Source of the DNA: G963676655 sp963678305
GTDB taxonomy: Bacteria; Verrucomicrobiota; Lentisphaeria; Victivallales; Victivallaceae
NCBI GenBank assembly: GCA_963678305.2
Contig: CAXXVV010000002.1
Location: 124,001 to 188,000 of the forward strand
DNA: 64,000 nucleotides
Direction: 5' to 3'
Below, in pieces: positions 44,784-53,428 of this stretch. Position numbers and translations under genes: made by a program. The notes below the pieces were generated by a model. It worked only from the letters and a program-made list of their open reading frames with translations. It had not been told where the DNA came from and made no database searches. Within the stretch, counting starts at the first letter, position 1; every line of letters begins with the position of its first letter.

Positions 44784-44870
44784 TGGTACCGGAGGTCGGA
44801 CTCGAACCGACACGTACGTAAGTACACCAGATTTTGAGTCTAGCGCGTCTGCCAATTTCGCCACTCCGGC
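44784..44870 (-). tRNA. tRNA-Leu (anticodon CAA)
   Basis: On the minus strand a full class II tRNA: acceptor GCCGGAG/CTCCGGT, D-arm GGCGAAATTGGCAGACGCGC, anticodon stem CTAGA/TCTGG with loop CTCAAAA (CAA anticodon), long variable arm, T-loop GGTTCGAGTCC and an encoded CCA ending at 44784. The 3' end is duplicated at 35135. Confidence 0.93.
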
Positions 44871-45054
44871 TTGTCGTGACTACAGAACAATTCATGGGTG
44901 CGGATTGTCCTGCGACGCATAATCTACTACTATTTATAAAAAAATCAACTTCATTATATAAAAAAACTCAATATCAACTTGAAACTTGCCAAAATAAGGG
45001 AAATTTAATGTCATTGGACGGCGGTGCCGTTTAGTTATACAATCAGGAAAAGGT

Positions 45055-46608
45055 ATGTCACAATTATATAAGAAGATTCTGAAAAGCTCTGCCGCAGTCG
45101 CAATCGCCACTACAATCAGCCGCCTGCTCGGCCTGGTTCGAGTCATGCTGGTAGCCCGGATTCTGGGCGGTGGCGCATTCGCCTCCGCCTGGTACATGGC
45201 ATTTATGATCCCCAATCTGTTCCGTCGCCTTCTCGGCGAGGGAGCCCTCGGAACCGCGTTGGTCCCGATCATTACCCGTTCATTGGAAACTCATGGCCGG
45301 GATGAAACCAAGCGCGCGGTGGCGGCAGTATTCCTGGTCCTGAGTTTGATCCTTGGCGTGCTCTGCATTGTCATCGCCGCCGGATGCCTGTTTTTCCAGG
45401 ATTATCCGGACACTGAACGGGGACGGCTTACTTTACAACTGCTGCCTCTACTGATTCCCTACGCTTTTTTCATGTGCCTGGTCGGCGCGTCCGGCGCCAT
45501 CCTGAATACGCTGCGGATATTTTTTCTGCCTGCGCTGGGAGCATTAAGCCTGAACATTTTCATGATAGCCTGTCTCTGGCTGGTCTGCCCTGCCCTTTCC
45601 GGAGAACCGGTATTGCAATTACGCTATCTGGCGTTGTCGGTACTTCTGGCCGGAGCGGCACAACTGGCCTACAACCTGATCTGCCTGAAGAAATACGATC
45701 TTTTTCCAGCGTTCAACCCGAGCTGCCTGAAATCAGGCTGGGCGCTGCGGGAACTTTGGTCATTGATCCTGCCCGGCCTGGCTGGAGCCGGTGCTGTCCA
45801 GTTAAGTTTTTTCACTGATCGTTTTCTGGCCTATTTTCTGGGAGATCAGGCAGTTCCCGCCCTGGTGTACAGCGACCGGCTGGTCTATCTGCCGATAGGC
45901 GTTATCGCGGTCTCTTTCGGCACGGTATTGCTGCCTAATATGTCAAAAGCGGCGGAAGCCGGAGATAATCAGGGAATAGTTGACGCGCTTCAGTTGGCGC
46001 TGCGGCAAATGTTATTTATCTGTATCCCCATCGCGCTGTTCACTGCCTTTGCCGGAGAACTATTCCTCAAAGTGATTTATTTCGGCGGCAACTTTTCCGA
46101 ATCGGATTTACGGGAAACGCTTTGGGCGTTGCATTTTTATGCATTAGGTATTCCGTTTTTCTGTACAGTCAAAGCCTGTGTTTCCGCTTTTTACGCGCAG
46201 CGCGACATGAAAACGCCTCTCAAGATATCCCTGATCTGTATCGGAGTGAATATTATTTTTAATGTGATCCTGATGTTTCCCCTGCGCCAGGGCGGAATTG
46301 CCATGGCGACCGTTATCGCTTCCATCTTGAACAACCTGCTTCTGTTGCTGATTTTACGCCGCAACCTGCAAACAAAAGGACTATTTTCAGGATTGACCGG
46401 AACTGTTGTTAAATCCTTGGCGGCAACTTTAATAGCTCTTGGCATCTCATATATCGGCTGGGAGTTCATCCAAAAGTTTGACCTGCCCTGGAAATCACTG
46501 ATCCTGCTGCTTTCAACCGGTGGCATTTTCTGTTTTATTTACATCGTAATGGCCCTGCTCCTGCGCTGCCGGGAGTGTCGTGAAATAATCTCTGTTTTCA
46601 AGCGTTAA
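45055..46608 (+). CDS. murJ: Lipid II flippase MurJ
   Basis: 517 aa, about 14 transmembrane segments, MOP superfamily. MurJ moves lipid II across the inner membrane for peptidoglycan synthesis. Characteristic text: TTISRLLGLVRVMLVARILGGG (about 20-40), AFMIPNLFRRLLGEGALGTALVPII (about 50-75), LPIGVIAVSFGTVLLPNMSKAA (about 281-303). AGGAAAAGGT precedes the ATG. It stands alone between tRNA-Leu and the 160-bp repeat copy A, which begins 62 bp after its stop. Confidence 0.93.
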   Translation: MSQLYKKILKSSAAVAIATTISRLLGLVRVMLVARILGGGAFASAWYMAFMIPNLFRRLLGEGALGTALVPIITRSLETHGRDETKRAVAAVFLVLSLILGVLCIVIAAGCLFFQDYPDTERGRLTLQLLPLLIPYAFFMCLVGASGAILNTLRIFFLPALGALSLNIFMIACLWLVCPALSGEPVLQLRYLALSVLLAGAAQLAYNLICLKKYDLFPAFNPSCLKSGWALRELWSLILPGLAGAGAVQLSFFTDRFLAYFLGDQAVPALVYSDRLVYLPIGVIAVSFGTVLLPNMSKAAEAGDNQGIVDALQLALRQMLFICIPIALFTAFAGELFLKVIYFGGNFSESDLRETLWALHFYALGIPFFCTVKACVSAFYAQRDMKTPLKISLICIGVNIIFNVILMFPLRQGGIAMATVIASILNNLLLLLILRRNLQTKGLFSGLTGTVVKSLAATLIALGISYIGWEFIQKFDLPWKSLILLLSTGGIFCFIYIVMALLLRCRECREIISVFKR

Positions 46609-47253
46609 ACAATTTTTTTCACACCTTGTCAAATCGTCCCTGAAAGATAAAATCAAAAAATACAAACTAAGGAGCTGTATAAAAATAAACTTGACAAAAT
46701 GAGTGAATTATCCCGGAATGATTTGGGGAGTTGCCGATGAGGCGCATAACCTAAGCTATGTAACGAATCGGCAAAACACAAGGCAACCGGGAGAAACGCA
46801 CAGATGTAAAGGTTATTTTTATACAGCTCCTAAAACCATTAATTATCCGACGATACAATAATTTGTATTTAGCAACCGTACCCCCAATTTTTTTTGTTTT
46901 ATTTTTTCATATAAAAAACTGAGCTGATCCGTTTTTTTGTAGATGCAGGAAAAAGAAACAAACAAAATCGCCACCTTTAGAATAAATTAAAATCCTCCTT
47001 TCTTGAAAATATTTTCTTGAAAATCTTATATAAAGCTCTATATTATAACCTTTAGAAATAACTGTTTATATGACATTGATGAATTTATTCCGGAGCTTTT
47101 TATGACAGGTGACAACAAAACTTTTAGAGCCGTTACATTTCGGCTTTATTAGTATGACCAGAGCTTTTTCGGAAATATGTGCCTGGTGATTTATTTATCG
47201 CATAACTTTAAATTCTTATACTATTATTAACTAATCTTTACGAAAATTTTACG
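46609..47253. other. Intergenic region holding repeat copy A
   Basis: 645 bp. It contains the 160-bp foldback element (46671-46830) and then A+T-rich sequence. A 16-codon frame at 47102-47152 (starts MTGDNKTFRAV) has GGAG about 7 nt upstream and ends over a short AGCCG/CGGCT hairpin (47128-47145); it could be a leader peptide of the gene at 47254, but support is slight. No clear promoter hexamers. Confidence 0.4.
46671..46830. repeat. 160-bp foldback repeat, copy A (MITE/REP-like)
   Basis: Perfect 18-bp terminal inverted repeats (GGAGCTGTATAAAAATAA) and TAA on both sides, possibly a target duplication. Nested stems: TCCCGG/CCGGGA (46711-46716, 46787-46792) and TTGCCGA/TCGGCAA (46731-46737, 46768-46774). 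Copy B at 50325 has the same length and the stems at the same offsets. No ORF inside. Confidence 0.8.
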
Positions 47254-48480
47254 GTGTTTATATTGAAATCTTTTTTACTATTTATTGCAAGTTTATTCTG
47301 CATTCAATTATATTCTGCAGACATTGTAATTGAAAAATCCGCGCCTCCGGAACCGACTCAACCTGCCGCCAAAGTGATGCCGCCGGAAAAACAGCCGGTC
47401 CAGGACCCTGCTATACTTGAAGCGGAAAAAGCCGCAAAGGCAAAAGCGCAGCAAGCCGCCAAGCCGGCTGAACCCGTCGATCCTCAAAAGGCTTTAGAAG
47501 AAGAAAAAGCCAAGAAAGCTTTAGCGGCTAAAAAAGCTCTGGAAGCTAAAAAAGCCCTGGAAGCTAAAAAACGCGCCGAAGCCAAAAGAAAAGCCCTGGA
47601 AGCTAAAAAACGCGCCGAAAAAGCCTGGAAAGCTAAAAAAGCTTTGATAGAGAAAACCACCATCAAAGAAATGGGGCCTTTTACGCCTCCGGTCAAAGGT
47701 GAGATGATTTCTTTCCGAAAAAACCGCGGCACCCTGGTTCAAGGCAAATTCTCTCAAATCTATAAAAATAAGGTATTTATTGAAACCCAGCCCGGAGTCT
47801 CGATCGGCGTCCGGATCAGCGATATTTCAGCTGATGACATCTGGAAGTTTGACAAAAAGCAATACGATGCAAGAGTCAAAAAAGTCATAGCACTGAGAAT
47901 TGCTAAAGCATCTTCCAAAAGACAGCTTACCTCATCACTCAACGACAACAAAGACAAACCGGCTTTTGCCTCGTTCAACTTTGACGACTCCAAAGAAGTA
48001 ACAAAATTCAAGATCGGAAAGACAAAAAGCGTCTCCATTAAAGATATGGAATTTGAGGATGTCGATCCCCGTAAAGTCTATTGTGAAACCACACTGGCTG
48101 GTAAAGCTTGTGAATTAATCTTCAAATTCAATGCGGAAGACCAGCTCAAGGAAGTAGCGTTATATTACGAAGGCCATCCTGATACTGATTATGATGCCGA
48201 TGTCAAATACGATTGGGAAACCATGCGCAATATCATCGGAAAAAGATATAAACAAGCAACGACAACCGTTGAATTCCCGAAAATTGAAACCCTTACTCCG
48301 GAACGTTTAACCGCCACTGATACCTGGGAACTGAAGAACAAGCGAATCAGTGTCGGCATTCTGTTCAGCGCACTGGAATACAAATCAGCAATCGTTATTG
48401 AAGACACGTCTGCGCCTGAACCTCCCAAAAAGGCCGAAACGGCAAAAGAGGAAGTAATCAGCGACGCTGATAAATTCTAA
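47254..48480 (+). CDS. Secreted Lys/Ala-rich helical protein, unknown function
   Basis: 408 aa from GTG 47254 (TTG 47263 is an alternative giving MKSFLLFIASLF). A signal peptide ends near QLYSA. Residues about 60-130 are a TolA-like helix of repeated KALEAKK/KRAEAKR units, highly charged. The following PFTPPVKGEMISFRKNRGTLVQGKFSQIYKNKVFIET (about 146-182) looks like a small beta-barrel, and the rest is an alpha/beta domain. I do not recognise a named family; it may span the periplasm or bind the wall or nucleic acid. Isolated gene with its own terminator. Confidence 0.7.
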   Translation: MFILKSFLLFIASLFCIQLYSADIVIEKSAPPEPTQPAAKVMPPEKQPVQDPAILEAEKAAKAKAQQAAKPAEPVDPQKALEEEKAKKALAAKKALEAKKALEAKKRAEAKRKALEAKKRAEKAWKAKKALIEKTTIKEMGPFTPPVKGEMISFRKNRGTLVQGKFSQIYKNKVFIETQPGVSIGVRISDISADDIWKFDKKQYDARVKKVIALRIAKASSKRQLTSSLNDNKDKPAFASFNFDDSKEVTKFKIGKTKSVSIKDMEFEDVDPRKVYCETTLAGKACELIFKFNAEDQLKEVALYYEGHPDTDYDADVKYDWETMRNIIGKRYKQATTTVEFPKIETLTPERLTATDTWELKNKRISVGILFSALEYKSAIVIEDTSAPEPPKKAETAKEEVISDADKF

Positions 48481-48502
48481 TTTATTCCCCTTGCAAGATA
48501 CA

Positions 48503-48532
48503 GGCCGCAATCAAATGATTGCGGCCTTTTTT
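48503..48532 (+). terminator. Rho-independent terminator
   Basis: 11-bp perfect stem GGCCGCAATCA/TGATTGCGGCC with AA loop and T6 tail, 22 bp after the stop of the Lys/Ala-rich protein. Confidence 0.93.
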
Positions 48533-48885
48533 CCTGGATCTGATTTCAATGTCAGGTTCTGACCTGTAACCTTCTGCATTTTTGGGGGAAGGAAAATGTA
48601 ATCGTGCAATGCAAATATTTGTTGTGTAAACAGTAGGGCCGCTTTCGATGAAAGCGCCGAAATGCGAAAGCATCCCCCCTCGGGCTAATTCTTTAGCCAC
48701 CAATTGACCTTAATTACATATCCGTACGTTCCCCGCCGGTTTCATCGAAACAGGCGCTACCTTCCCTCGAACATACTTACGTTTACGGCTGCCTGCAACT
48801 TGGTTCCGGCTATGCTGGTTTAGGTTCGATGTAAATGTTCAAAGAGTTCGCCGTTCGGAGACCGGCTCGCACAGTATTTGAGTTA

Positions 48886-48920
48886 TTCGATGTTCGATGT
48901 TAAACGTTCGATGTTCGACG
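48886..48920. repeat. Heptamer tandem array (TTCGATG)n
   Basis: Five head-to-tail 7-bp units: TTCGATG, TTCGATG, TTAAACG, TTCGATG, TTCGACG. Further TTCG-spaced sequence precedes it (GGTTCGATG near 48825). Confidence 0.75.
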
Positions 48921-48932
48921 TGTCCGCCGTGT

Positions 48933-50300
48933 TCAATTAAAAAAGTCTTTCCGGTGTCCCCACAGGGCGTACCAGATAATCAACCAGGCAAGAATCGCTC
49001 CGACACTGATTACAAGCACAACCCAGCCGCCTTTTGAAATGACCAGCGGCACCGCGGCTGAGGTCCATAAACCGCCGCCCATAAATGGTTCGTGCAGAAG
49101 TTGCTTGTAACCGAAAGCGGCCGGAGCCTCCGTCTCACTTTCCGGGTCAACTGTCCGCAGCAGCAGCAATCCGGTAGCGGTAACCCCCATCGACTGGCCC
49201 ATTTCCGCGATCGAACGTTCAAACCAGTAATTAGGCAGAATGCGTTTAGCAAGGAACAGCACGCAGAAGATGTTCCAGATAATGCCGATTGCAACAACCA
49301 GAATAAAGGGCCAGAAGTTATCAGTAATCGTTTTGATCTTTATTGTGGCAATCGCGGCTACAACCAGAAAATCAAGCGATGCGCCGCTGAGACGCTGCAT
49401 CAGACCGTGATTGATCAATGAAGCTTCTTTAGCTCTGCCAAAAAACAATTGCACCAGCAAGCCGCCGATCATACAAAGCGGGAAAAGCGGAAAACTGTTG
49501 AGGATATCCAATTCCTGAATAAATCCAGGCATAAATTTATTGACATAGACAAATCCCTGCTGAATACCATAACCGATCAAAACTGCTATCCCGATCAGTG
49601 ATAGATGCAGGGCCAGTGAATCAATAGAATCGGCTGAAACCGTTTGTTTTCCGGCCGGCGGACGTTTCCCTTCTTCATAGATGCCCTGTCGTTCCAGTTT
49701 ATTACGGGATTCAAATAACTGGATTTCCTTGAGCAGTCCTTTGCGGGCGGCCCAGTTGATCAGCGCCATCCCGATGACGACACCGGCAACCATACCCACC
49801 GTAGCCGAAGCCAGTCCGAGATCACGTCCCTCGCCGAAGCCAAGTTTTTGAAACGTCTCGGCCAGGCCGCCGGCGGTACCGTGTCCACCCTCAAACCCGA
49901 CCGGCACAATTACCCCGAAAACATCAGGACAACCAAACATCGGGCCAAGCACCAGTAGGGTAAGGCCAATACCCACCAGATACTGTCCCCAAGCCACGAT
50001 CTGACCGTAAGCCAGCTGCGGCCCGGCGGTTTTCCAGATCTTCCCGATTCCGGGAATTGCGACGCCGAGAAACAACGCGGCAAAAACAATATTTATCAGG
50101 AAACCCGGCACCTTGCTCCAGCCGGCATACCAGCCCGGCGGGATAACATCGCCCCAGATTGTTAAGATGATCAACCCCAGTATTCCGCCGATAACCGATG
50201 ACGGCAGATAGAGCTTTTGCAGTAACGGAATTTTGACTCGCAAAAATTTTCCAACCACTAACAGCAGGCAAAGCCCGCAAAACATCATAATAAAATTCAT
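48933..50300 (-). CDS. Sodium/glutamate symporter-like (GltS family) protein
   Basis: 455 aa, about 11-12 transmembrane segments. The motif VPVGFEGGHGTAGGLAETF (about 129-147) is the Gly-rich substrate loop of the GltS family (PF03616); a second reentrant region is ERSIAEMGQSMGVTATGLLLLRTVDP (about 378-403). Usual GltS is about 400 aa; this one has a longer central loop (about 190-230, KRPPAGKQ). Na+-coupled uptake of glutamate or another organic anion is likely. Its start is just left of repeat copy B, which may carry its promoter. Confidence 0.82.
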   Translation of the reverse strand: MNFIMMFCGLCLLLVVGKFLRVKIPLLQKLYLPSSVIGGILGLIILTIWGDVIPPGWYAGWSKVPGFLINIVFAALFLGVAIPGIGKIWKTAGPQLAYGQIVAWGQYLVGIGLTLLVLGPMFGCPDVFGVIVPVGFEGGHGTAGGLAETFQKLGFGEGRDLGLASATVGMVAGVVIGMALINWAARKGLLKEIQLFESRNKLERQGIYEEGKRPPAGKQTVSADSIDSLALHLSLIGIAVLIGYGIQQGFVYVNKFMPGFIQELDILNSFPLFPLCMIGGLLVQLFFGRAKEASLINHGLMQRLSGASLDFLVVAAIATIKIKTITDNFWPFILVVAIGIIWNIFCVLFLAKRILPNYWFERSIAEMGQSMGVTATGLLLLRTVDPESETEAPAAFGYKQLLHEPFMGGGLWTSAAVPLVISKGGWVVLVISVGAILAWLIIWYALWGHRKDFFN

Positions 50301-50324
50301 ATTCCGTTACTCCGTCTCTCTTCA

Positions 50325-50484
50325 GGTGCTGTGAAGAAATTAACTTGACAATTTGCCGGAAGGATCGTGATTTGATTTTGGAAGTCGCCGGCGAGGAGCA
50401 TACCCTCAGGTATGTAACGAACCGGCGACACCAACAGCATTCACGAGAACCGGGCAAATGTAAAGGTTATTTCTGAATAGCTCC
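50325..50484. repeat. 160-bp foldback repeat, copy B (MITE/REP-like)
   Basis: Same length as copy A. Stems at the same offsets but with different bases: TCGTGA/TCACGA (50365-50370, 50441-50446) and TCGCCGG/CCGGCGA (50385-50391, 50422-50428), so paired changes keep pairing. Terminal repeats are imperfect. It ends next to the tyrS stop codon at 50485. Confidence 0.78.
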
Positions 50485-51759
50485 TTATCTTAAAATAATT
50501 TTACGAATATTTTTCTTTCCGGCTTTCAAGGTAATTGAACCATCGACAAAATCAGCTTCGACCAGGTTCTGATCCATGTTTGAAACACGTTCATCATTCA
50601 TGTAGGCGCCACCACCTTTTATCAGCCGTCGGGCGTCACCATTGGACTTGCACAGTCCGCAGTCGGTGAAAAGTTTGACGATCCACATGCCGTCACCGGC
50701 GAGTTCTCCGGACGCGATTTCATAAGTCGGCAAATCGGCTTCAATCGCCTGAGATTTGATCGAAGCCACTTCGCTGGAAGTAATGATATCGCCTTTCGGG
50801 TCGGCAAAACCGAATTTACCGCAAGCGGCCAGATACGCCTTTTCGGCTTCAGCCTTGCCATGGGCCAGTTTTGTGGCTTCATAGGCCAGAATCTCTTTGG
50901 CGCGATTGATCGCGGGAGCTTCCAGCGCCGCCAGGTCGTTGATCTCGGCCAACGGCAGATTGGTAAAGTAACAAAGCAGTTTACCGACATCCGCGTCATC
51001 ACAATTGCGCCAGAACTGGTAGTAATCGAAAATACTGGTGCGTTCAGGGTCCAGCCAAACCGCCGCGCCGGCCGTCTTGCCGAACTTTTCGCCCTGGCTG
51101 TTCAACAGCAGCGGGAACGTCATCGCGCAGGACTGAGAACCGTTCATGCGGCGGACCAGTTCGGTCCCGGCCACAATATTGCCCCACTGATCCTGGCCGC
51201 CAAACTGCATCCGGCAGTTGTGGTCACGATTCAGAATGTAAAAGTCATAGGCCTGCAACAAAGAGTAGCTGAACTCAAGGTATGAAATTCCGGTTTCAAG
51301 CCGCTGTTTTACCGATTCCGCCGCCAGCATCTTATTTACACTGAACTTTGAACCGATGTCCCGCAGGAAATCAATATATTTGACTCCTTCGAACCAGTCA
51401 ATATTATTTACGAAGATCGCGTTATCAATCGAAATAAAACGACTGAGCTGTTCTTTCAGCGCGGCAGCGTTTTCAGCCACATTTTCTTTGGTCAGGATCG
51501 GCCGGGCTGAACTTTTACCGGACGGATCGCCAACCAGCGCGGTCGCGCCGCCAACCAGCACGATCGGGGTATGTCCGGCCTGCTGCAGCAGACGCATTCC
51601 CATGATCGGCAGCAGGTGACCGACATGCAGACTGCTCCCGGTAGGATCGAAACCAACATAAAAAGTTACTTTTTCCTCGGTCAAAATCTTTTCGGTATTC
51701 TCGACATCGGTTTCCTGGTAGATGAAACCACGATCTTTCAATTCTTTGTAAATATTCAT
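50485..51759 (-). CDS. tyrS: Tyrosyl-tRNA synthetase
   Basis: 424-aa class I synthetase charging tRNA-Tyr. The HIGH motif reads HVGH (His45-His48) in YVGFDPTGSSLHVGH; the KMSKS equivalent is KFGKTAG (about 228); the Tyr-pocket segment SYLEFSYSLLQAYDF is present. An S4-like RNA-binding domain ends the protein (GDARRLIKGGGAYMNDERV, about 377-395). GAGAAG precedes the ATG. Bacterial TyrS type I length. Confidence 0.96.
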   Translation of the reverse strand: MNIYKELKDRGFIYQETDVENTEKILTEEKVTFYVGFDPTGSSLHVGHLLPIMGMRLLQQAGHTPIVLVGGATALVGDPSGKSSARPILTKENVAENAAALKEQLSRFISIDNAIFVNNIDWFEGVKYIDFLRDIGSKFSVNKMLAAESVKQRLETGISYLEFSYSLLQAYDFYILNRDHNCRMQFGGQDQWGNIVAGTELVRRMNGSQSCAMTFPLLLNSQGEKFGKTAGAAVWLDPERTSIFDYYQFWRNCDDADVGKLLCYFTNLPLAEINDLAALEAPAINRAKEILAYEATKLAHGKAEAEKAYLAACGKFGFADPKGDIITSSEVASIKSQAIEADLPTYEIASGELAGDGMWIVKLFTDCGLCKSNGDARRLIKGGGAYMNDERVSNMDQNLVEADFVDGSITLKAGKKNIRKIILR

Positions 51760-52087
51760 ACTTCTCGCTGGTTCGGGTTAAATCAATTTTACATAAATAT
51801 TCATATTAATAAATCGCGGCCATTAATCTCTAATCGAAGTTTTCAAGCAATATAAAAATATACATGACCGCATAACATCAACTCATACTATATACCTTTT
51901 TAAGAAAATTTAAAATAAACACCTCAGGAAATGTCTATTTTTGTTTGACTTTCACAAACAAATGTCTATGTTTATAATTTAATTTTTGCATTGACCCTGA
52001 GTTTCCAATACTGGTGCTGCCGATTATTATTTTCCTGAACACGGCAAGGTATGCGGTCATGCATATTTGTTTATGGAGAAACGGAAC
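51760..52087. other. Intergenic region with spaced direct repeats
   Basis: 328 bp between divergent tyrS and the sulfatase gene. Contains two copies of AAATGTCTAT (51929-51938, 51960-51969) and a TGTTTG/CAAACA hairpin between them; a TATAAT follows at 51973-51978 but its possible -35 (51945) is too far for a good promoter. Otherwise nothing recognised. Confidence 0.5.
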
Positions 52088-53407
52088 ATGACAAAACCGA
52101 ATATATTATTCTTCTTCCCCGACCAATGGCGCGGGGACTGGCTGAAAGCGACCGCAGGTATTCCGTTGCGTACTCCGAATCTGGATAAACTTAGAGCTAT
52201 CGGCATGACTTTCAAGCGAGCATGGTGCCCCTCGCCCTTGTGCGCTCCAAGCCGGGCGGCACTGGCACTCGGACTTGAATACGACCGGTGCGGCGTCATC
52301 GATAACGGTCAGCCGATGCCGGTTGAACCGCCGAATATATACAAAAACCTGCGCAATGCCGGTTACCGGGTGGCCGGAGTCGGAAAATTCGATCTCGACA
52401 AACCCGGTTACAACTGGCAGTTGGACGGCTCCGGCCATCTTGACGAATGGGGTTTCACCGACGGCTGCGACAACGAAGGCAAGCTGGACGGTTCAATCAC
52501 TTACCGTAAATATGACGGACCGGTCGGACCTTACCTGAAAGCTCTGGACGAAGCGGGACTGGCCGATGATTATGCCCGGGAACATATCAACCAGAGTGAA
52601 TTCCGTGGTGCGTATGTAACCTGCGTAACCGAAGAACTTTATTGTGATAACTGGTTGAGTCGAAAAGGCATGGAGATAATCCACGAATTCCCGGCGGAAC
52701 AGCCCTGGTTCATGCAGGTAAATTTTACCGGTCCGCACAATCCAATGGATGTAACAGCAAACATGGCAGCCGACTGGGAGGGGACGGAATTCAATCCTCC
52801 ACTCAATAATGATGACGAAAGGTATTCTGAGGAGGATCATCAGCGCAATCGACGTCACTACGCGGCAATGATTGAAAACATCGACCGGCTGATCGGCAAA
52901 TTCATCAAAGAAGTTGAAGCTCGCGGAGAGTTGGACAATACCCTGATAATCTTTTCTTCCGACCACGGGGAAATGCTCGGCGATTTCAATAGCTGGGGCA
53001 AATGCAAACCCCACGCGCCGTCAGTTGAAGTTCCGCTGGTATTCGCGGGGCCAGGCGTGAAACAGGGGGAAACCAGTGCGCTGGCTGAAGTCGTGGATAT
53101 CGCTTCGACAATTTTGGAATTTGCCGGAGCCGAACCGTTACCGGCAACCGATTCAAAAAGCCTGATGCCGATCCTTACCGGTGAAGCGGCAGCCGTCAGA
53201 AACCACATGTCAAGCGGCCTGAAAGACTGGCGCGCAGTGACCAATGGCAAATACAAACTGGTCGTCTGGGAGAACGCTCCAACCGAATTGTATGATCTGG
53301 ATAAAGATCCCCATGAATTGAACAATATTGCGGCAGCAAACACAGACATCGTGGATCGACTGTTTAGAGAAATCGCTCCGGGTTCGTCTATGTCTGTCCG
53401 TATATAA
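52088..53407 (+). CDS. Type I sulfatase
   Basis: 439 aa from ATG 52088 (GGAG upstream); in-frame TTG/ATG codons at 52067 and 52073 are less likely. Alkaline-phosphatase-superfamily sulfatase that removes sulfate esters from glycans or small molecules. The N-terminal metal motif NILFFFPDQWRGD is at 5-17; the formylglycine motif C-x-P-S-R is LCAPSRAALALG with Cys52 as nucleophile; IFSSDHGEMLGD (about 286-297) supplies later metal ligands. No signal peptide, so cytoplasmic unless exported otherwise; it requires an anaerobic or FGE-type maturase encoded elsewhere. Followed after 21 bp by a mannitol-dehydrogenase-like gene. Confidence 0.9.
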   Translation: MTKPNILFFFPDQWRGDWLKATAGIPLRTPNLDKLRAIGMTFKRAWCPSPLCAPSRAALALGLEYDRCGVIDNGQPMPVEPPNIYKNLRNAGYRVAGVGKFDLDKPGYNWQLDGSGHLDEWGFTDGCDNEGKLDGSITYRKYDGPVGPYLKALDEAGLADDYAREHINQSEFRGAYVTCVTEELYCDNWLSRKGMEIIHEFPAEQPWFMQVNFTGPHNPMDVTANMAADWEGTEFNPPLNNDDERYSEEDHQRNRRHYAAMIENIDRLIGKFIKEVEARGELDNTLIIFSSDHGEMLGDFNSWGKCKPHAPSVEVPLVFAGPGVKQGETSALAEVVDIASTILEFAGAEPLPATDSKSLMPILTGEAAAVRNHMSSGLKDWRAVTNGKYKLVVWENAPTELYDLDKDPHELNNIAAANTDIVDRLFREIAPGSSMSVRI

Positions 53408-53428
53408 AAACATAAAGGATTAAATATT

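Larger units (their letters stand above)
35135..44800. mobile_element. Putative tRNA-Leu-inserted genomic island, no integrase seen
   Basis: About 9.65 kb bounded by 17-bp direct repeats of the tRNA-Leu 3' end. The intact tRNA is at the right edge with its 3' end facing the segment, the geometry produced by tyrosine-recombinase insertion. Cargo: zinc-ribbon membrane protein, AraC regulator, pseudopilin, GH42-like, sialidase-like and TIM-barrel proteins, transposase relic. The segment is visibly more A+T-rich than both flanks. No integrase or excisionase is found, so it is either decayed or mobilized in trans. Confidence 0.6.
48481..48932. other. Intergenic region with terminator and heptamer array
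   Basis: 452 bp. After the terminator (48503-48532) there is no convincing gene; a 73-codon minus frame at 48703-48482 (AKELARGGMLSHFGAF...) overlaps the terminator and is probably not translated. The end holds the TTCGATG array at 48886-48920, about 10 bp before the end of the symporter gene. Confidence 0.55.

Noticed and set aside
47102..47152. 16-codon leader peptide with hairpin before the Lys/Ala-rich gene
   Set aside because: The hairpin is only 5 bp and lacks an alternative pairing partner; attenuation cannot be supported from the sequence.
48482..48703. 73-codon minus-strand frame (AKELARGGMLSHFGAF...)
   Set aside because: It overlaps a strong terminator, has no ribosome site and lies in intergenic DNA with simple repeats. 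More likely a chance frame in a repeated spacer.
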